A stretch of DNA of 64,000 nt from Alentia gelatinosa (GCA_950022655.1 OX465584.1:52186723-52250722); one strand, 5' to 3'. Positions 23,310 to 35,203 are shown, counted from the first letter of the stretch. Notes: generated by a model not told the origin, from the sequence alone. A program made the numbers and translations.

Positions 23310-24045
23310 GCCCCGGAGAGGGGGGAGATGAGGGGGACGGGGGGAGTGACCCGGAGAGGGATGGGGAGGAGGGAGGGGGAGGAGGGCGGGGGAGGAGGGC
23401 AGGGGAGGAGGGCGGGCTGGTGACCCCGAGAGGGAGAGGGAGGGGGACCCAGAGAGGGAGGGGGAGTAGGGCGGGCAGGTGACCCGGAGAGGGAGAGGGA
23501 GGAGGAGGCCAGGTGACCCGGAGAGGGAGAGGGAGGAGGGGGCGGGTGGGTGACCCGGAGAGGGATAGAGAAGAGGGCAGGTGACCCGGAGAGGGAGGGA
23601 GGAGGAAGGGGAGGAAGGGTGACCCAGAGAGGGAGGGGGAGGAGGATGGGGTAGGGAGGAGGAGGGGGCGGGCGGGTGACCCAGAGAGGGAGAGGGAGGA
23701 GGGGATGGGCGGGTGACCTAGAGAGGGAGGAGGGGGCGGGTGGGTGACCCGGAGAGGGATAGAGAGGAGGGCTGGTGACCCGGAGAGGGAGTGGGAGGAG
23801 GGAGGTGGGTGGGTGACCCGGAGAGGGAGGGTGAGGAGGGGGTGGGCGGGTGACCCTGAGAAGGAGGGGGAGGAGGGGGCGGGCAGGTGACCCGGAGAGG
23901 GAGGGTGAGGAGGGGGTGTGCGGGTGACCCTGAGAGGGAGGGGGAGGAGGGGGTGTGCGGGTGACCCTGAGAGGGAGGGGGAGGAGGGGGTGTGCGGGTG
24001 ACCCTGAGAGGGAGGGGGAGGAGGGGGTGTGCGGGTGACCCGGGA
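23310..24045. repeat. G-rich ~37-bp minisatellite
   Basis: Unit GGGTGACCCGGAGAGGGAG plus GGGGAGGAGGGGG; spacing 37 bp in the regular right part (23961, 23998, 24035). A 343-codon minus frame (Pro/Ser-rich, RVTRTPPP repeats) is a repeat artefact. Confidence 0.95.
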
Positions 24046-24630
24046 CTGCAATGCGCGCCTGCCTTTCTTCAGACTATGAGTCGGCATTAGGAGATCAATA
24101 AAGGACATAACAAAGGCTGGCCTCACGTGGGCGGACCGGGCTGAGTGTGGGTGGGGGGAGGGGGCAGGTGGACCCTGTTCTGTACACCCCAGTACCCCGA
24201 GACACACACTCAGCACGGCCTTGTGGCTGTAAAAGGGCTGGGGGTGTGCAGGAGGGTAGGCAATCATCTCCGTCTATATAGGTTCCGCCCTGACCTGTTG
24301 GAGACACCCCAGCGCCGGCAGAGGCTATATTTGTGTGTATGCTCAGAGGAGATTATGATCATCAGTGGAAATTGAACGGTGCTTGTCTGATTGTTTGTAC
24401 CCTCCTCGTCCAGCGCCCCTTATCCCACTTCCTTCACTCTCTCCTCTGAGGCATAGTGGCTTCATCTTTAACCACAGTCTTGTGTCTGTAAACCATTGAC
24501 TTATCCTTCCGACCTTATTTATAATGTCTGTATTGTATGAGCATACAAAAGAAGGACCTGTATTTCTATATTTGTTTACGAGTTTAATTTCTCATTAGTG
24601 AAAGATAGACGTGTAGACTACAGAAGAACC
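24046..24630. other. Low-copy spacer
   Basis: No gene or repeat recognised. Confidence 0.4.
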
Positions 24631-24879
24631 CAGCAAGTTTTGGTAAAAGTTGTCATTTTCCATGAGTTTGATGCAGAGTGCTATGAACGAGGCGAGAGCC
24701 GCGTGGATATCCCGTAGCGTTCAAATGAGTTGGAGAACAACGACTTTGGCCTAAACGAGTTGTTTTCCGTATATATCTCACCCCTGTACCCGCTAAAAGA
24801 TTGTATGACACACAGGGTATAGACCATGGAGAACGGACTGCAATACTTGTATGGGCATGGAAAAGTGGTTCTCAATGTT
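24631..24879 (+). mobile_element. Hairpin-family A element, interrupted at its end
   Basis: Arms 24631-24684 and 24707-24756 flank a diverged loop gaacgaggcgagagccgcg. The unit from atatctcacccctg contains ggagaacggactgcaatac and stops within its terminal aatgttaag block, where the AT-rich element at 24880 begins. Confidence 0.65.
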
Positions 24880-25414
24880 AAGGGCATACCAGACAATTTA
24901 GCGTGGAAATTAAACCCATGTAATTTTCTTGAAATTGAATATGATGATCTCTAAGTGTTGTAGAACACATATCTAACTAAAGAATCGGGGGCCATAGTGC
25001 TAGCTTTTGATTTAGAGATCAATATCAGGATAATTCTATAATAGGATATATAGAAATTTTCAAAAACTTGCTTTTCACATTTTAAAACCCATCTCATTTT
25101 CCTCAAACATTACCAGGTTTGTTTTTGAAAGAATTGAAGAAATCCATACTCTTAGCATATTTCCTATATAAGTGAATGTAAAAAGGGCTAGTTTACCTAT
25201 TAAGATTGTATAAACTGGAAAAATCGTTAGATTCACTTATTTCGAATCAGAATGAATCACAACGAACCAGTTTTTACTGATTTTTTTAAAACTTTTTTTT
25301 ATTTATCATTTGTATTTGACAGATTACATCGTCGCTCTTCCATACAGACGAGAGTGTAAACAATATCTAAAAATCACCAGGTGACGCCACCTTGAAATGT
25401 AGGATATTCCTTTA
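24880..25414 (+). mobile_element. AT-rich TIR element (AAGG..CCTT), copy 2
   Basis: Homologous to 10506-11030. Inserted at a TTA/TA site inside the neighbouring hairpin element, which dates it as the younger of the two. No ORF. Confidence 0.65.
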
Positions 25415-25915
25415 TTCCTCCCAGTCTATGAATGTCGTATGCCATTAGTAAAGCTCTAATAATCCTGTTTCTATATACAAATCTATGGAGATTGAAACAG
25501 CCCAGCACATGCTAGAGTGCTAGAAATGACATCATGAAGTCCGAGGTTGAATGCATAGTCATTTCATATCCCATGGATTCAATTTCACTACGATAGGAGC
25601 CTGATAATTGCTATGCCATAAAACACTAAATAAAATACCACTAAATAAAATACCCTGTGATTATACGCTGCCTACCGTGAAAAGCCGACCTATTCTTCTC
25701 TATCCTTATCGGGCCTTCATGTACCAGTGGTGGACCTAACATATAGTTGTCATACGCAGTAATTGTAGACCGTAGCATAGGGCTGACTGATCGGTCTGTC
25801 TCTGTGCTTAATCTCTGTATGGTATTGATCATGCTAGGCTATAATTCACTCTGCATAGGTCAGTGGTAGGCTGCTTCTGGTGTGGCCAAGACTCGTGCAG
25901 CTGACCGTCACGCCG
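25415..25915. other. Low-copy spacer
   Basis: Nothing recognised. Confidence 0.4.
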
Positions 25916-25920
25916 AATCC

Positions 25921-26045
25921 ACTGTAAATACCAACCTCTGTAATGGTAGTGGTAGTTGACACGTACCATCATACTGTGCCAGTATGGCGACGTACCACCA
26001 TACTTTGAATATAATTGGTTGCACTTCAAACTGAAATAAGGAAAT
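25921..26045 (+). repeat. Dispersed ~135-bp repeat, copy 2
   Basis: Matches 17961-18095; flanks differ. Confidence 0.7.
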
Positions 26046-26590
26046 AAAAGAAAAAGATATTATATGGTCTAACAATTCATACTGAATATTTCAAAATGAT
26101 ATCAGGATTATTAATAACAAACAAAACAAGTTTTAACAAAAAAAAATTTAAAGTGTTTGAATTTTTTCTGAGGAAAATACGATTGAAAACTTAGGACCGA
26201 GTGACATTCGCGCATATACTTAGCTCATAGCAAAATGTTGCTTCCACCTGCTCAGTACACTCTGAAGATTGGTTCAACATTGTTACGTTTTGGTTGATAT
26301 GTAAATAATTATCTATATTTATAGGTAAAGCATACAAGTGAAACTTGTTAACCTTATTGGGACGGCCTCTCGTACCTTGTTTCTTGCGATAGAAATATTG
26401 CACTTGCTCTGTGAGCTTGTGCGATATTTCTGTTGAAAGAAATGCGGTATGTAAGGCCATCCTAATAAGGTAAACATTTTTGGTAAGTACCAATGATACA
26501 GGTTGCTAGGGTCCTTGGCTAAAAAGGATCCACGTCATGGTCTCGAAAATAAGTAGATAAGTTGTTGAAGTTTCAGACTTTAGACATTAT
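26046..26590. other. AT-rich spacer
   Basis: About 26405-26480 resembles 15850-15915. No gene. Confidence 0.35.
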
Positions 26591-26640
26591 ATCTACAGTA
26601 AAATCCCGGTTCTGAGACACCCTGTTTAAGATTTTATTAA
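26591..26640 (+). mobile_element. Pogo-like left end, solo
   Basis: TA followed by CAGTAAAATCCCGGTTCTGA and GACACCCTGTTTAAG. It matches the left end of 36643-37186; no right end was found nearby. Confidence 0.45.
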
Positions 26641-26924
26641 TATTTCCTATATTAGACCAATGCATTGCGGCAAATATGCGCATGATTATTCAAAACCTAA
26701 CAAGAATTAGCAAGTCACCCGAATCGTGACATATCTCGCTACATCTCGTGTGTTGCTGGAACCAGCCCTTAACTCAACCACCGAGAGGGTACGGAAGACC
26801 GCACCACGCGCGAGACCCCTAAAACACAGTCTTCCTGCTGCAGGCCCAGCTTTATATACAAGCCAGGTTATGTAATAAGGGCGAGCCCATGGCATTTCCG
26901 TGTCATGGACACCCTACGATTGAG
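26641..26924. other. Low-copy spacer
   Basis: Nothing recognised. Confidence 0.35.
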
Positions 26925-26959
26925 TATTTTCATTGGGAACAAATCATAGACAGGCAGTG

Positions 26960-27105
26960 TGCATCGGGGGGTAATCGTAGAAACCTGATCAACTGCCACA
27001 ATATCTGCTCCCCTTCCAACGCAATCTTAATGTTTTTTTTGTCGAAAGGTGCATTGTAAGGCCTATCGTATGTGATTTAGAGTTCAGTGGACGCCGTGCT
27101 TTAGA
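26960..27105 (+). mobile_element. Degraded 3' half of the 284-bp MITE
   Basis: Retains aatcgtagaaac, tgatcaactgcc, caatat and ccttccaacgcaat in the right order, and a damaged gtggacgccg end. The left half is missing. Confidence 0.6.
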
Positions 27106-27175
27106 CAACAGTATCCTGTACATATTAGACAGAAAGTTCAGCTACTGTTTTTAGAAACAAGAAATGGCACTTAGG

Positions 27176-27412
27176 CCCGTTGAATAATCTAGGGTTGTAC
27201 GTGAGGACCCTTTTCTGTACGCCAAGGAGACCCAAGGACGATATGAGTCAACTTAATTAAACACTCATTGACTACCTTATGGACGGCTAATACTTATGGA
27301 CGGCTAATTCTGTCTTAGCAAATGAACTTACAAATTATTAAACGATAACCCTTGTACGAGGTATAGAAAAGGGTCTTCATCTACGATCCTTTATTATTAA
27401 ACGGGCTCCGGC
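27176..27412 (-). mobile_element. MITE with GGGCCCGTTTAAT ends, copy 2
   Basis: Reverse-oriented relative of 5997-6218. The ends are ggcccgttgaataatct and attattaaacgggctcc. A short ttatggacggctaat duplication lies inside. Confidence 0.7.
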
Positions 27413-27985
27413 TGACCACAAACGTTTATCGTCTGGAGATTCTGAGACAGAAGAACTCTGCGTGAACTCGTCCATGTCGTTTTTGTTGTAGAAATAATGG
27501 CATGTATACTGCGCACGCGTACATCACGTCTCCCGGATGACGTAGGAGACGCTGTGGTGAACCATTTGTCATAGCCCTGTGCCAGGGAAAAAAACAGACC
27601 CCAAAAGAACAAAGCAACAGCAATCACAAACAACAGACACGGCCGCGGTAGACCACCAAATCAATATAAGGCGTTGTGAGACCTTAAGCCGGCATCAAGT
27701 GCCCGGATGTGAGAAGGCTGAATCACGTGGCACGCGTCACGTGATCGGATGTCCCGGTCCGCTGGCGTGAAATTAAGTCTATGCGCTCGGCAGTTTCCGG
27801 ATTGTTTGGGATTTTATCGGATTTTCCCCGTTAAGTATACGGACCATTTCCAGTCCAGCTGCGTCCCTTTGTCGTCTGCTAGACCGGAAGTCTGACTTGC
27901 AAGCTCAGAGGAAGCATGGCATGCGGGCTCTGATTGGTTAGCGAGCAAAGATATGGACGGAGTGTGCTTAGTTTACCAATTTATC
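27413..27985. other. Low-copy, CpG-containing spacer
   Basis: CACGTG sites at about 27725 and 27738, ACCGGAAGT at 27883 and ATTGGTT at 27934 would suit a promoter. No exon was found; speculative. Confidence 0.25.
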
Positions 27986-27988
27986 TGT

Positions 27989-28195
27989 AAATATGATGCT
28001 CAGTTTATACTCCAGATGAGAAAGTCAGTTCTACCATGCACAGACCATCATTGCCCCTACCCTGGACAGAAAAAGAGGTACAGTAGTTGGGAGAATAAAA
28101 TTGTATTGAATTTTATGAAGATAAAAGTATATGTATGATGCTCAGTTATGCTCCAGATGACAAAGTCAGTTCTACCATGCACAGACCATATTGAG
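27989..28195 (+). repeat. Imperfect ~60-bp direct duplication
   Basis: atgatgctcagtt..ctccagatga followed by aaagtcagttctaccatgca occurs at about 27991 and again at about 28135. Confidence 0.85.
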
Positions 28196-30000
28196 GTATC
28201 CCATACTGCAGTGCGTTTACAGGATCCCAAGATAGCTGGTTCCTGTTGTTGTACAGTCATAACCCACAATTATTGCGGTTGGATTGCGATTGGACGGATT
28301 TCATGTCTTCAAATCCGAAATCCGATGCCAAAAATGTGAATTTTCTTATATTTCTACATGTGCATGTCAAATTATATTAAATTTCTCCAGTTATAAATCG
28401 GAAAAACTTCGTGTGACTTTATACTATCAGATACAACTATCGGGTACTTAATGTTCGTTTTTCTTTCTACCCAATGAGGTGTCTTATCTTTTTTTCTTTT
28501 CAAAACTACTCATATGCACTGCAAACGTACAAACGATCCCACCAACGCAATTAATGGACTTTCAAACTGAGCTTACGCGCAAAACGAAACCCTCCAACAG
28601 CTTGTTGGGGCATTGGCTTAGCAAGGTTGTTCTTTTAAATTGAATTCTATTAAAGGCATTTCAGAGCCAGTACATAGAGGCAATTTAAGACTAGGCACCA
28701 ACATCATAAATTCAGATAACAATAGGTACAGTGTGACAAGTGAAAAATCCAACGTAATGGATGAAGTACCCATTAAAGGTGCAATAACAATATATGTTTA
28801 GTATGCTATAATAGGCAGTTTGGTAAATCATAAAAGGCAGTTTGGTATAATTCAAAACCGTGAGTAACAAAAAAAATACATTGAAGCAATAGAGAAGAGA
28901 CCACAGCATATCAATTCTGTATGTACATCTTAAGACTTTATGCGCATATCACAAAATCCGGCGAAGAAAGTGTTTAGCCTGAATGTTATCTTTTAAGGCC
29001 AATAAAAATTGCTGCAAAAAAAACCTAAAATAAATAAAATGGCGACATTTATGATATTCAGGTATATAATGATAAAGTAGACAAAATAAGCTCTATTCCT
29101 CCTCGGTTAGGTTTCTTTAGAGGTCTAACTCGGTACAGATGTCATTCAGACACCCTACCCCTGTCTACATATCGTAAAACTGCCTTCTGAAGGTTTGCCG
29201 TCGACTCACTGTTTTGTTCCGTGAGAAATTATAATTTTATTTCTAAATATCGATGGAGTAAAACCCAACAGCCCGAGAAGAAGTGGAAATTTACTGTTCT
29301 GAGAAAAGAGGGAACGGTCTGACACAAAGGTAGTTAAAGTGTGACAAATGGGAACCGTTTCTGAATTTCGAAGTCTTGGGTGAACACTTTCACCCTTGGG
29401 GGAGGTGCCGCTTGATTTATCCGCTGAAATAAAAGCTCGGGTGGTCAGATAAGAGTTGCTCATCTTTGAGCAATAAAAGCTTGTCTGTGGAAGCTGAAAG
29501 AGTCCGCACTCACAGCGCGGACAACAATCAAATAAATACACAATATTGGTTTAAGATATAAAGTCTAATGCACACCAACTGATTCGGGGTTGAACGATTA
29601 GTTCTCAAATGGTTTAGTAGCCGGTGAAATTGTCTCAGGCAAAATTAGCAAGACCAGCAGCTATCCCAGCGGGATACCAGGGAGGGGGTGGTTGGAGTTG
29701 GTCCTAAGAAAATCAATTTACACATTCAGACAGAGATACAAATCGTTACCAGTTTAGATGTTGGTTAACTTGGGGGCACTAATCGGTGAGGGACCGCATC
29801 TGACCACTTATCTGTGTGTGTCACCCTCCAAATCTCCTCACCCTGTGACTAATGAGGTTAATTATGGACTGATATCGGTAAAGCCCAATACCCATCTACC
29901 GATTTCGGAACATTCATGTACCTTTGTCGGCGACAAACGGACGGTAATTTGTCTCAGGCGAGGTATTCTAACGAAGTCGGCCGCAGTCGGTAGATGTAGG
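28196..30000. other. Low-copy AT-rich region
   Basis: A 111-codon minus frame at 29206-29541 (Ser/Thr/Phe-rich) has no recognisable domain. Nothing else supported. Confidence 0.35.
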
Positions 30001-30003
30001 ACA

Positions 30004-30283
30004 GCTAGGCAAGGGTGAGCCACCGATTAGTAGACTGATTTGCTTAGGACTAATACCCACTAACCCCTCTCCTCGATGCCTGCCCGTCGAGTGAAGGGTT
30101 ACGTTAAGCACCACAAAGGATATTGCCAATATTCCCTTGTCGCCGACTGGATTTATCAACATGTTGATGAACTATTGGCGAGTTATTTAGGAACATCTAC
30201 CAAAACCTCGTCGGTGACAAAAGAACATCTCAAGGGGGGGGGGGGGGGGGCAGTCACTAATCGTTGGCTGACCCTTGCCTAGC
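30004..30283. mobile_element. 280-bp MITE with ~33-bp TIRs
   Basis: gctaggcaagggtgagccac..gattagtagactg (30004-30037) and its reverse complement (30251-30283) bound the element. A poly-G run (30234-30250) lies just inside the right TIR. Confidence 0.75.
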
Positions 30284-30640
30284 GGCCCAAAATCTACTGA
30301 CTAGAGCCGAATCAACTCTGTTTCCTTGTCACTGTCACAAGGCCAGCTGACATCGACCAATTGGCGCCGATGTATGCATATCCGATAAACGAATCGGCTC
30401 TCTAATTTGTTTCTTATCCAACTTGATAGGGAAGATTGGGCCTCATTGTCGCCCTCCACCTCCAAAACTACCACACTTACGAATCCCATCTGGTGGCTTC
30501 TGATGTGTCATTTCCACCTGCCGATTATGACCACCGATACTGGCAGATCCGATGATATGGTCGGGTAAAATCGGTTGAGAGATTATTGATGACGTGTTCT
30601 AGACTTTGAACTGGAGGACCGAGGAGAGAAGCCCATAGAG
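30284..30640. other. Low-copy spacer
   Basis: Nothing recognised. Confidence 0.4.
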
Positions 30641-30646
30641 AAAACC

Positions 30647-30917
30647 TTTACGGCCAGAGCTCGTGTCCCAACGAGATTGAATAGCGTAGTAATTCACAAG
30701 GCGAAGCAGCCTGAATTAAGTAGTGATTTAGCAAGATGGAATCGAGCTCTGACCGTAAACTTAAATAAGTCTCTGAATTTATCTCACCCATCACATTGAC
30801 TAATTGGCTACCATTTGTGACACAACCCCTCCATCGATTTTTTTCTAAATACTCCATGGGCATTGAATACAAGTTATCAATGTTAAGTCTGTGAGGAAAA
30901 ATGCCAGGGGCGAGATA
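30647..30917 (+). mobile_element. Hairpin-family A element (ATCTCACCC type)
   Basis: Arms 30647-30695 and 30712-30761 flank the loop acaaggcgaagcagcc, which contains GCGAAGC. A unit follows from tatctcaccc to ggggcgagata (30779-30917), with tactccatgggcattga. Confidence 0.75.
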
Positions 30918-30954
30918 CTTGCGCTACATACCACACAGTTGATTCCGCACACAC

Positions 30955-31300
30955 CTAGAGATAACTAGGAGCAAATAGTATGTTCATTATAGATCAATGA
31001 GCGTGCAATTATAAATGAATAACAATTAAAAGGTTTGAGTTAGATTTAGCCTATGGATAGTTTTCTGTAACCCACTTGCACCCAGTCAACTTCCCATTTC
31101 TACAACTGCCTATCTAGGATTCAAACACATCAAGCACCAGTGGGTCTTGAGGTATTTTGGTGTTGAGTAATTGGTCATGGTCAGCTGGGTACGCCTCTAA
31201 GAGATTGTGACACTGGCTCCCTGCTCTGTTCTCAATATCACAGTGAATAGCACACAGATAGTGAATGAATAGTTTGTATGCAGTACCCTGAACGTCTATG
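30955..31300 (-). repeat. Dispersed repeat, copy related to 37236-37978
   Basis: On the minus strand it matches 37380-37975: tggatagttttctgtaaccc, caattaaaaggttt and ctaggagcaaatagta are shared. The 37-kb copy carries an extra ~240 bp (about 37660-37900). Confidence 0.75.
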
Positions 31301-31339
31301 TGGACCCCTCTAACCTCTAGATGATGTATATAGAGCGTG

Positions 31340-31470
31340 TAAGCATGCTCTGATAAGGAACTGCATCGAGATCCATAGCCATTGACAATATCCCATAAGT
31401 TTTAGTTGTAGTGTAATCTTACGAGGCAAAGCCGAGTGAGATTACGTAGCAAACCAAAATGAATATGGAG
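31340..31470 (+). mobile_element. Hairpin-family A hairpin, first of a pair
   Basis: The loop cttacgaggcaaagccgag (31418-31436) has a tip folding as GGC-AAA-GCC. The right arm runs directly into the next hairpin. Confidence 0.65.
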
Positions 31471-31777
31471 AAACCAAACAAGAGTTGGTCTTGTTGTTGT
31501 TTATCGCACGACGGCAATATCGCATATTACTGCGCGAGGCAAAGCCAAGAGCAGTAATATGCGATCTTGCCGGAGTGCGATGAACAATAACATGACTAAC
31601 TCGTGTTTGGTTTAGAATTTATCCTACCCCGCCCGTCTAAATTACTTCTACATTAACAAATGACGTCATTTGTCAAGTGTATCCCACTAGGGCGATATTT
31701 TTCATTTTTCTGAACTCCAGACCGAATACAGTGTCCCACTGTTAAGCCTATGGAGTTTATTATCAGGGGTAGGATAA
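31471..31777 (+). mobile_element. Hairpin-family A element, best-preserved hairpin
   Basis: Arms of 63 nt (31471-31533 and 31551-31613) pair at roughly 85 percent identity around the loop gcgaggcaaagccaaga (31534-31550). A TIR unit follows from tttatcctaccccgcc to ggggtaggataa (31617-31777). Confidence 0.85.
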
Positions 31778-31811
31778 TGGCATATTATCAGTGACTTTGG
31801 GTCGACTTTGG

Positions 31812-31953
31812 ATCTCACCCCTATCACTGACTAATTAGCTCAAATGAATTACACCATCCCCATTGAGCATTCTCCTACAGTACTCCATGGGCGTTGAGTA
31901 CGAGTTTCCAGTATAAAGTCTATAGGGGAAAAAAATACCAGGGCTGAGATAAA
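31812..31953 (+). mobile_element. Family A unit without hairpin
   Basis: atctcacccc at the left and agggctgagataa at the right bound a ~142-bp unit with tactccatgggcgttgag inside. No hairpin is attached, so the unit can exist alone. Confidence 0.7.
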
Positions 31954-33100
31954 ACCCTGGGCCCCACGCCGTGGATTGTCTTTTGCTCCCAACACTTCTA
32001 ATCTATTTATAACACGTCGAGTCGCTCAGTGTGAGTGTTACGAGCACCTAAACTCAATTTACGAGCTGTGACTGTTTCATTCCATTAAGTGACATAATAT
32101 TCCTTTCTAGCCGATTGCTTTAATGGTGGGAGCTGTGTAGGTGTGTGTCTACTGGGAGGGGTGGTCGGAGATGTATGCCTGACATAGACAGCTGGATGGT
32201 GTTTGGATGTGTGCTACCACGGACGATAGAAGTGGTGTATGGATAATGGCGGAGGAACAAGTAATGGGGAAGAGGTTTTGTGTAGATAATGGGTCTGGTG
32301 TGTAGTGTGTGTCGTGCTGGAGTATATATTTATCTTACCCCAAGTACAAGTTTAATTATAGGAATAACGTTATAAATAATTATTCAACGATCAATTGTAT
32401 ATTCTAGGAAGGGGGAAGGATTATTATAAGGTATGTAAGCGAAACCGGGCAAACTGAAATGGTAGCCTTGATTAGGAAACAAATAGACCAGATGAAACGG
32501 TTAGTTTGTTTATGGTAATGGCAACTGCACAAGAATTATTATGAAGGACAAGCTGGGTTCCTTTGTAGAGATCTGGTGAGGGGCACTGGATCAAAGCAAT
32601 GGAATCAGTGCAGCATTGCCTACTAAGATATTGACTGTATGAATAACTTGTAGATAAGATTGAAGGATTGAAAGAAATTATGTACAAGATCATCCCTTCA
32701 TTGTAAATACCATTTATTTTCTCTGTTTGTTCCTGCACTTATTATTGCCTGGAAGAGCGAATAGTAAAATTCGAAAGCAATAAAAATGGGTTTTTTTTAA
32801 TAAAAAAAAAACCACCCCGGTAAAGTGACAACAGTACGCCACGGTCCAGGCGGATGGAATATGAGATGATGTCATACGCTATTAACCAACTGGATTTGCG
32901 GAGTAATTTGAAATACTCCGATGTTGTGATACTATTTTAGGGACTATGGTGGGTTCCAGGGGCCCGTTTAATAAACGTGTCGATCTGTTGAGAATCTCGT
33001 ATATCAGGTATATGGTGGGGAGATAGTCCGTAGTCTAGGCCATCTTTAAAACTGGAGTTTGTGTGGTACTCGAAGCACCACCTTGTAGTTGTTGAGAAGA
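31954..33100. other. Low-copy region
   Basis: No gene. ggggcccgtttaataa at 32961-32976 resembles one end of the MITE at 5997. Confidence 0.35.
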
Positions 33101-33106
33101 AGGCAT

Positions 33107-33405
33107 TATCTCACCCCTGTTATTTTCGACCTATATAGTCTTAACATTGGGAACTCGTTCTCCATGCCCCTACGAGTATTGCCATCCGTTCGTGATGGTC
33201 TATATCCTGTGGTCATCCATTTTTTTTAGTGTTCATGGGATTGAGATAAATATAGAAAACAACTCGATTTGGTCAAAGAAGTCATTCTCCAACTCCTTTG
33301 AATGCTTAGTGATATCCACTCAGCTGTCCCTTCATTCCTATCACTCCGCATCAAACTCTGGGAGAACAACGACTTTAACCAAATATTTTTGGTTTCTTCT
33401 TTAGT
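33107..33405 (-). mobile_element. Hairpin-family A element, reverse orientation
   Basis: Starts tatctcacccctgttattt and contains ctacgagtattgccatccgt. Its hairpin (33270-33315 with 33337-33385) has loop cactcagctgtcccttcatt (33317-33336). Confidence 0.75.
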
Positions 33406-33436
33406 TGGTAACTGAGATGAGCTTGTACCCCGCATT

Positions 33437-33770
33437 ATTATCCACTTAATACAAAGTGTCCATAGAAAACACATAGGGATTTCGTATGGACATACCCGGC
33501 ACATACAGATATGTTGTATGCTCCGGGTGGCGCATACGGAAAAATAGTGCGTACGGAAAAATAGTGCATAACTAAAAGGGACTGATATCGACATGCCACT
33601 TGTCCAGAAAAGGTGGATAATAGATATAATATAGACTGGTTCCAGATAAAAGCGGTTGTATGCTCCTCGGAGTTGACTCGCATACGCTCGGATATTACTA
33701 CGCGTCAACTCCTCGGAGCATACGGCCGCTTGTATCTGAAACCAGTCAATATTGTGTATTCCACGCACAC
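33437..33770 (+). mobile_element. Hairpin-family B element
   Basis: A TIR unit from ttattatccactt to aaggtggataatag (33437-33623) is followed by a hairpin whose arms contain ctcctcggagttga and tcaactcctcggagcata. The loop contains CTCGCATACGCTC (33677-33689). Confidence 0.75.
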
Positions 33771-34200
33771 CACAGCCACCAAACGCACGAAATCCCATCA
33801 TGCACCACCAGCAATATCATTCTTTTTCCGGTTCCGCCTGCGGTCACATGACATGGTTTGGAACAACATGCCGCATTGCATGCTGGTCTCATCACAACAG
33901 TATTTGTCGATCTCCAGCATAGTGTATCGTCAGATCATTTGTGGATGTAGTTATATTTTTGCCCGTCTATTCTCCAGTGTTGGTAGGTGAAAGTCATCAG
34001 TTGTTTTCAGTGAGTGAGCCCATTCATTGTTTAATGACCGTGGTCACGAAGCACACAGTGGTTAGTGGATCCTGATTCTAGAGAATATAGGGGCTAATTA
34101 TTCAAATTATTTTGACAATGTAACCACGTCAAATGACAAAAAGGACCCAACTGGATCGCAATCTCTTCATGAGAAATTTTCCATTGCAATCTATGATCTA
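33771..34200. other. Low-copy spacer
   Basis: Nothing recognised. Confidence 0.4.
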
Positions 34201-34204
34201 TTTG

Positions 34205-34350
34205 TGTGAAAACTACACAACCATGGTATACAGGAAAATAGTCCGTTTGTGCTATAGGGCAAAGAAATAGTCCATATTGATATACCCCTTGATATAGCAC
34301 TCCTGGGGTTAATTTATCGGAGAACATGGATAATAGATACATCAAATGCT
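34205..34350 (+). mobile_element. Hairpin-family B unit, left end lost
   Basis: aaccatggtataca, ctatagggcaaagaaatagtcc and acatggataatagat match the right two-thirds of the unit at 34372-34635. Confidence 0.6.
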
Positions 34351-34371
34351 AGTTTTCATGGAAAGGCAGCT

Positions 34372-34745
34372 CTTTATTATCCATCGTAAAGAAAGACCCC
34401 ATGGAAAATGTATTGGAACTTATTAAACCACCATCCATTAAATAAAACCTGTCAGATGCCATAACTGTGGAATATGAATTCAAATCTGTGGTATGCGGCT
34501 TCAAAACCATGGTATACGGAAAAGTAGTCCCTTTGCGCTACAGAGCAAAGAAATAGTGCCTCTTGATATACTCTTTGATATTTCAATTCCTGGCTTTTTT
34601 CTATTCGAATAGATGGATGATAAATACAATAAACGATTGTTTTATGGACAGGCGGCTGTGTAAACCACTCGAGGTTGAGGGTGAATACACTTGCTAGCTA
34701 GTATTACAACGCGTCAACCATCCGTAGTTTACGGCCGACTTTCCA
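34372..34745 (+). mobile_element. Hairpin-family B element
   Basis: The unit runs from tttattatccatcg to atagatggatgataaat and contains tandem ccataactgtgg / accatggtatacgg inverted blocks. It is followed by a hairpin with arms aaaccactcgaggttga and tcaaccatccgtagttt around cttgctagctag. Confidence 0.75.
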
Positions 34746-34764
34746 CAACCCCATCGTTAATTGT

Positions 34765-34860
34765 CTATGTAAACAACTCAAGGTTGACTTCGTAATAAGC
34801 TCGCTGACGCTCGCGTGTTACTACGCGCCTGTCCACAAAACCATCGCTTATTGTCTATCC
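34765..34860 (+). mobile_element. Hairpin-family B hairpin, partial
   Basis: The left arm aaacaactcaaggttgact and core CTCGCTGACGCTCG (34800-34813) are kept. The inner right arm is deleted but the outer tccacaaaaccatcgctta remains. Confidence 0.6.
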
Positions 34861-35130
34861 GGGGTGTGACTACGATGCGGCGGTTCTCATGGGATCTGTC
34901 TGGCACTTTCCGATTTATCGTGGTTCGGTCAGAACAGGCCTTGACCGTGCGTATTGGTAACGTTCACAGACCAGCTGAGACCGAACCACGTCCCCAGTCC
35001 ATTTCTCAGCTGTATATCGAATACCACCAAGTAAATAGACTAAGAAAGCGCAAAGTGGAGAATAAGTGAGTATATTTACCAGGCAAACAGGAGGGCGATT
35101 CTCACGAAGGTATGGGTAATATTCTAGGGT
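34861..35130. other. Low-copy spacer
   Basis: Opposing frames of 84 and 151 codons have no recognisable domain. Confidence 0.3.
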
Positions 35131-35135
35131 CATTC

Positions 35136-35203
35136 CTCCCGTTTCCAAAGTGGATCTATAACGCCATGCCAAAATTGGAATAGATCCACTTTGGAAACGG
35201 AGG
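35136..35203. repeat. Short near-perfect hairpin
   Basis: cgtttccaaagtggatctat (35140-35159) pairs with atagatccactttggaaacg (35180-35199), with a 20-nt loop. Size would suit a small-RNA precursor or a tiny foldback; no further evidence. Confidence 0.6.

Noticed and set aside
23236..24267. 343-codon minus-strand Pro/Ser-rich frame
   Set aside because: It coincides with the 37-bp minisatellite and has no non-repetitive domain.
29206..29541. 111-codon minus frame as a gene
   Set aside because: Composition is unremarkable, there is no domain, and length is within chance for this much sequence.
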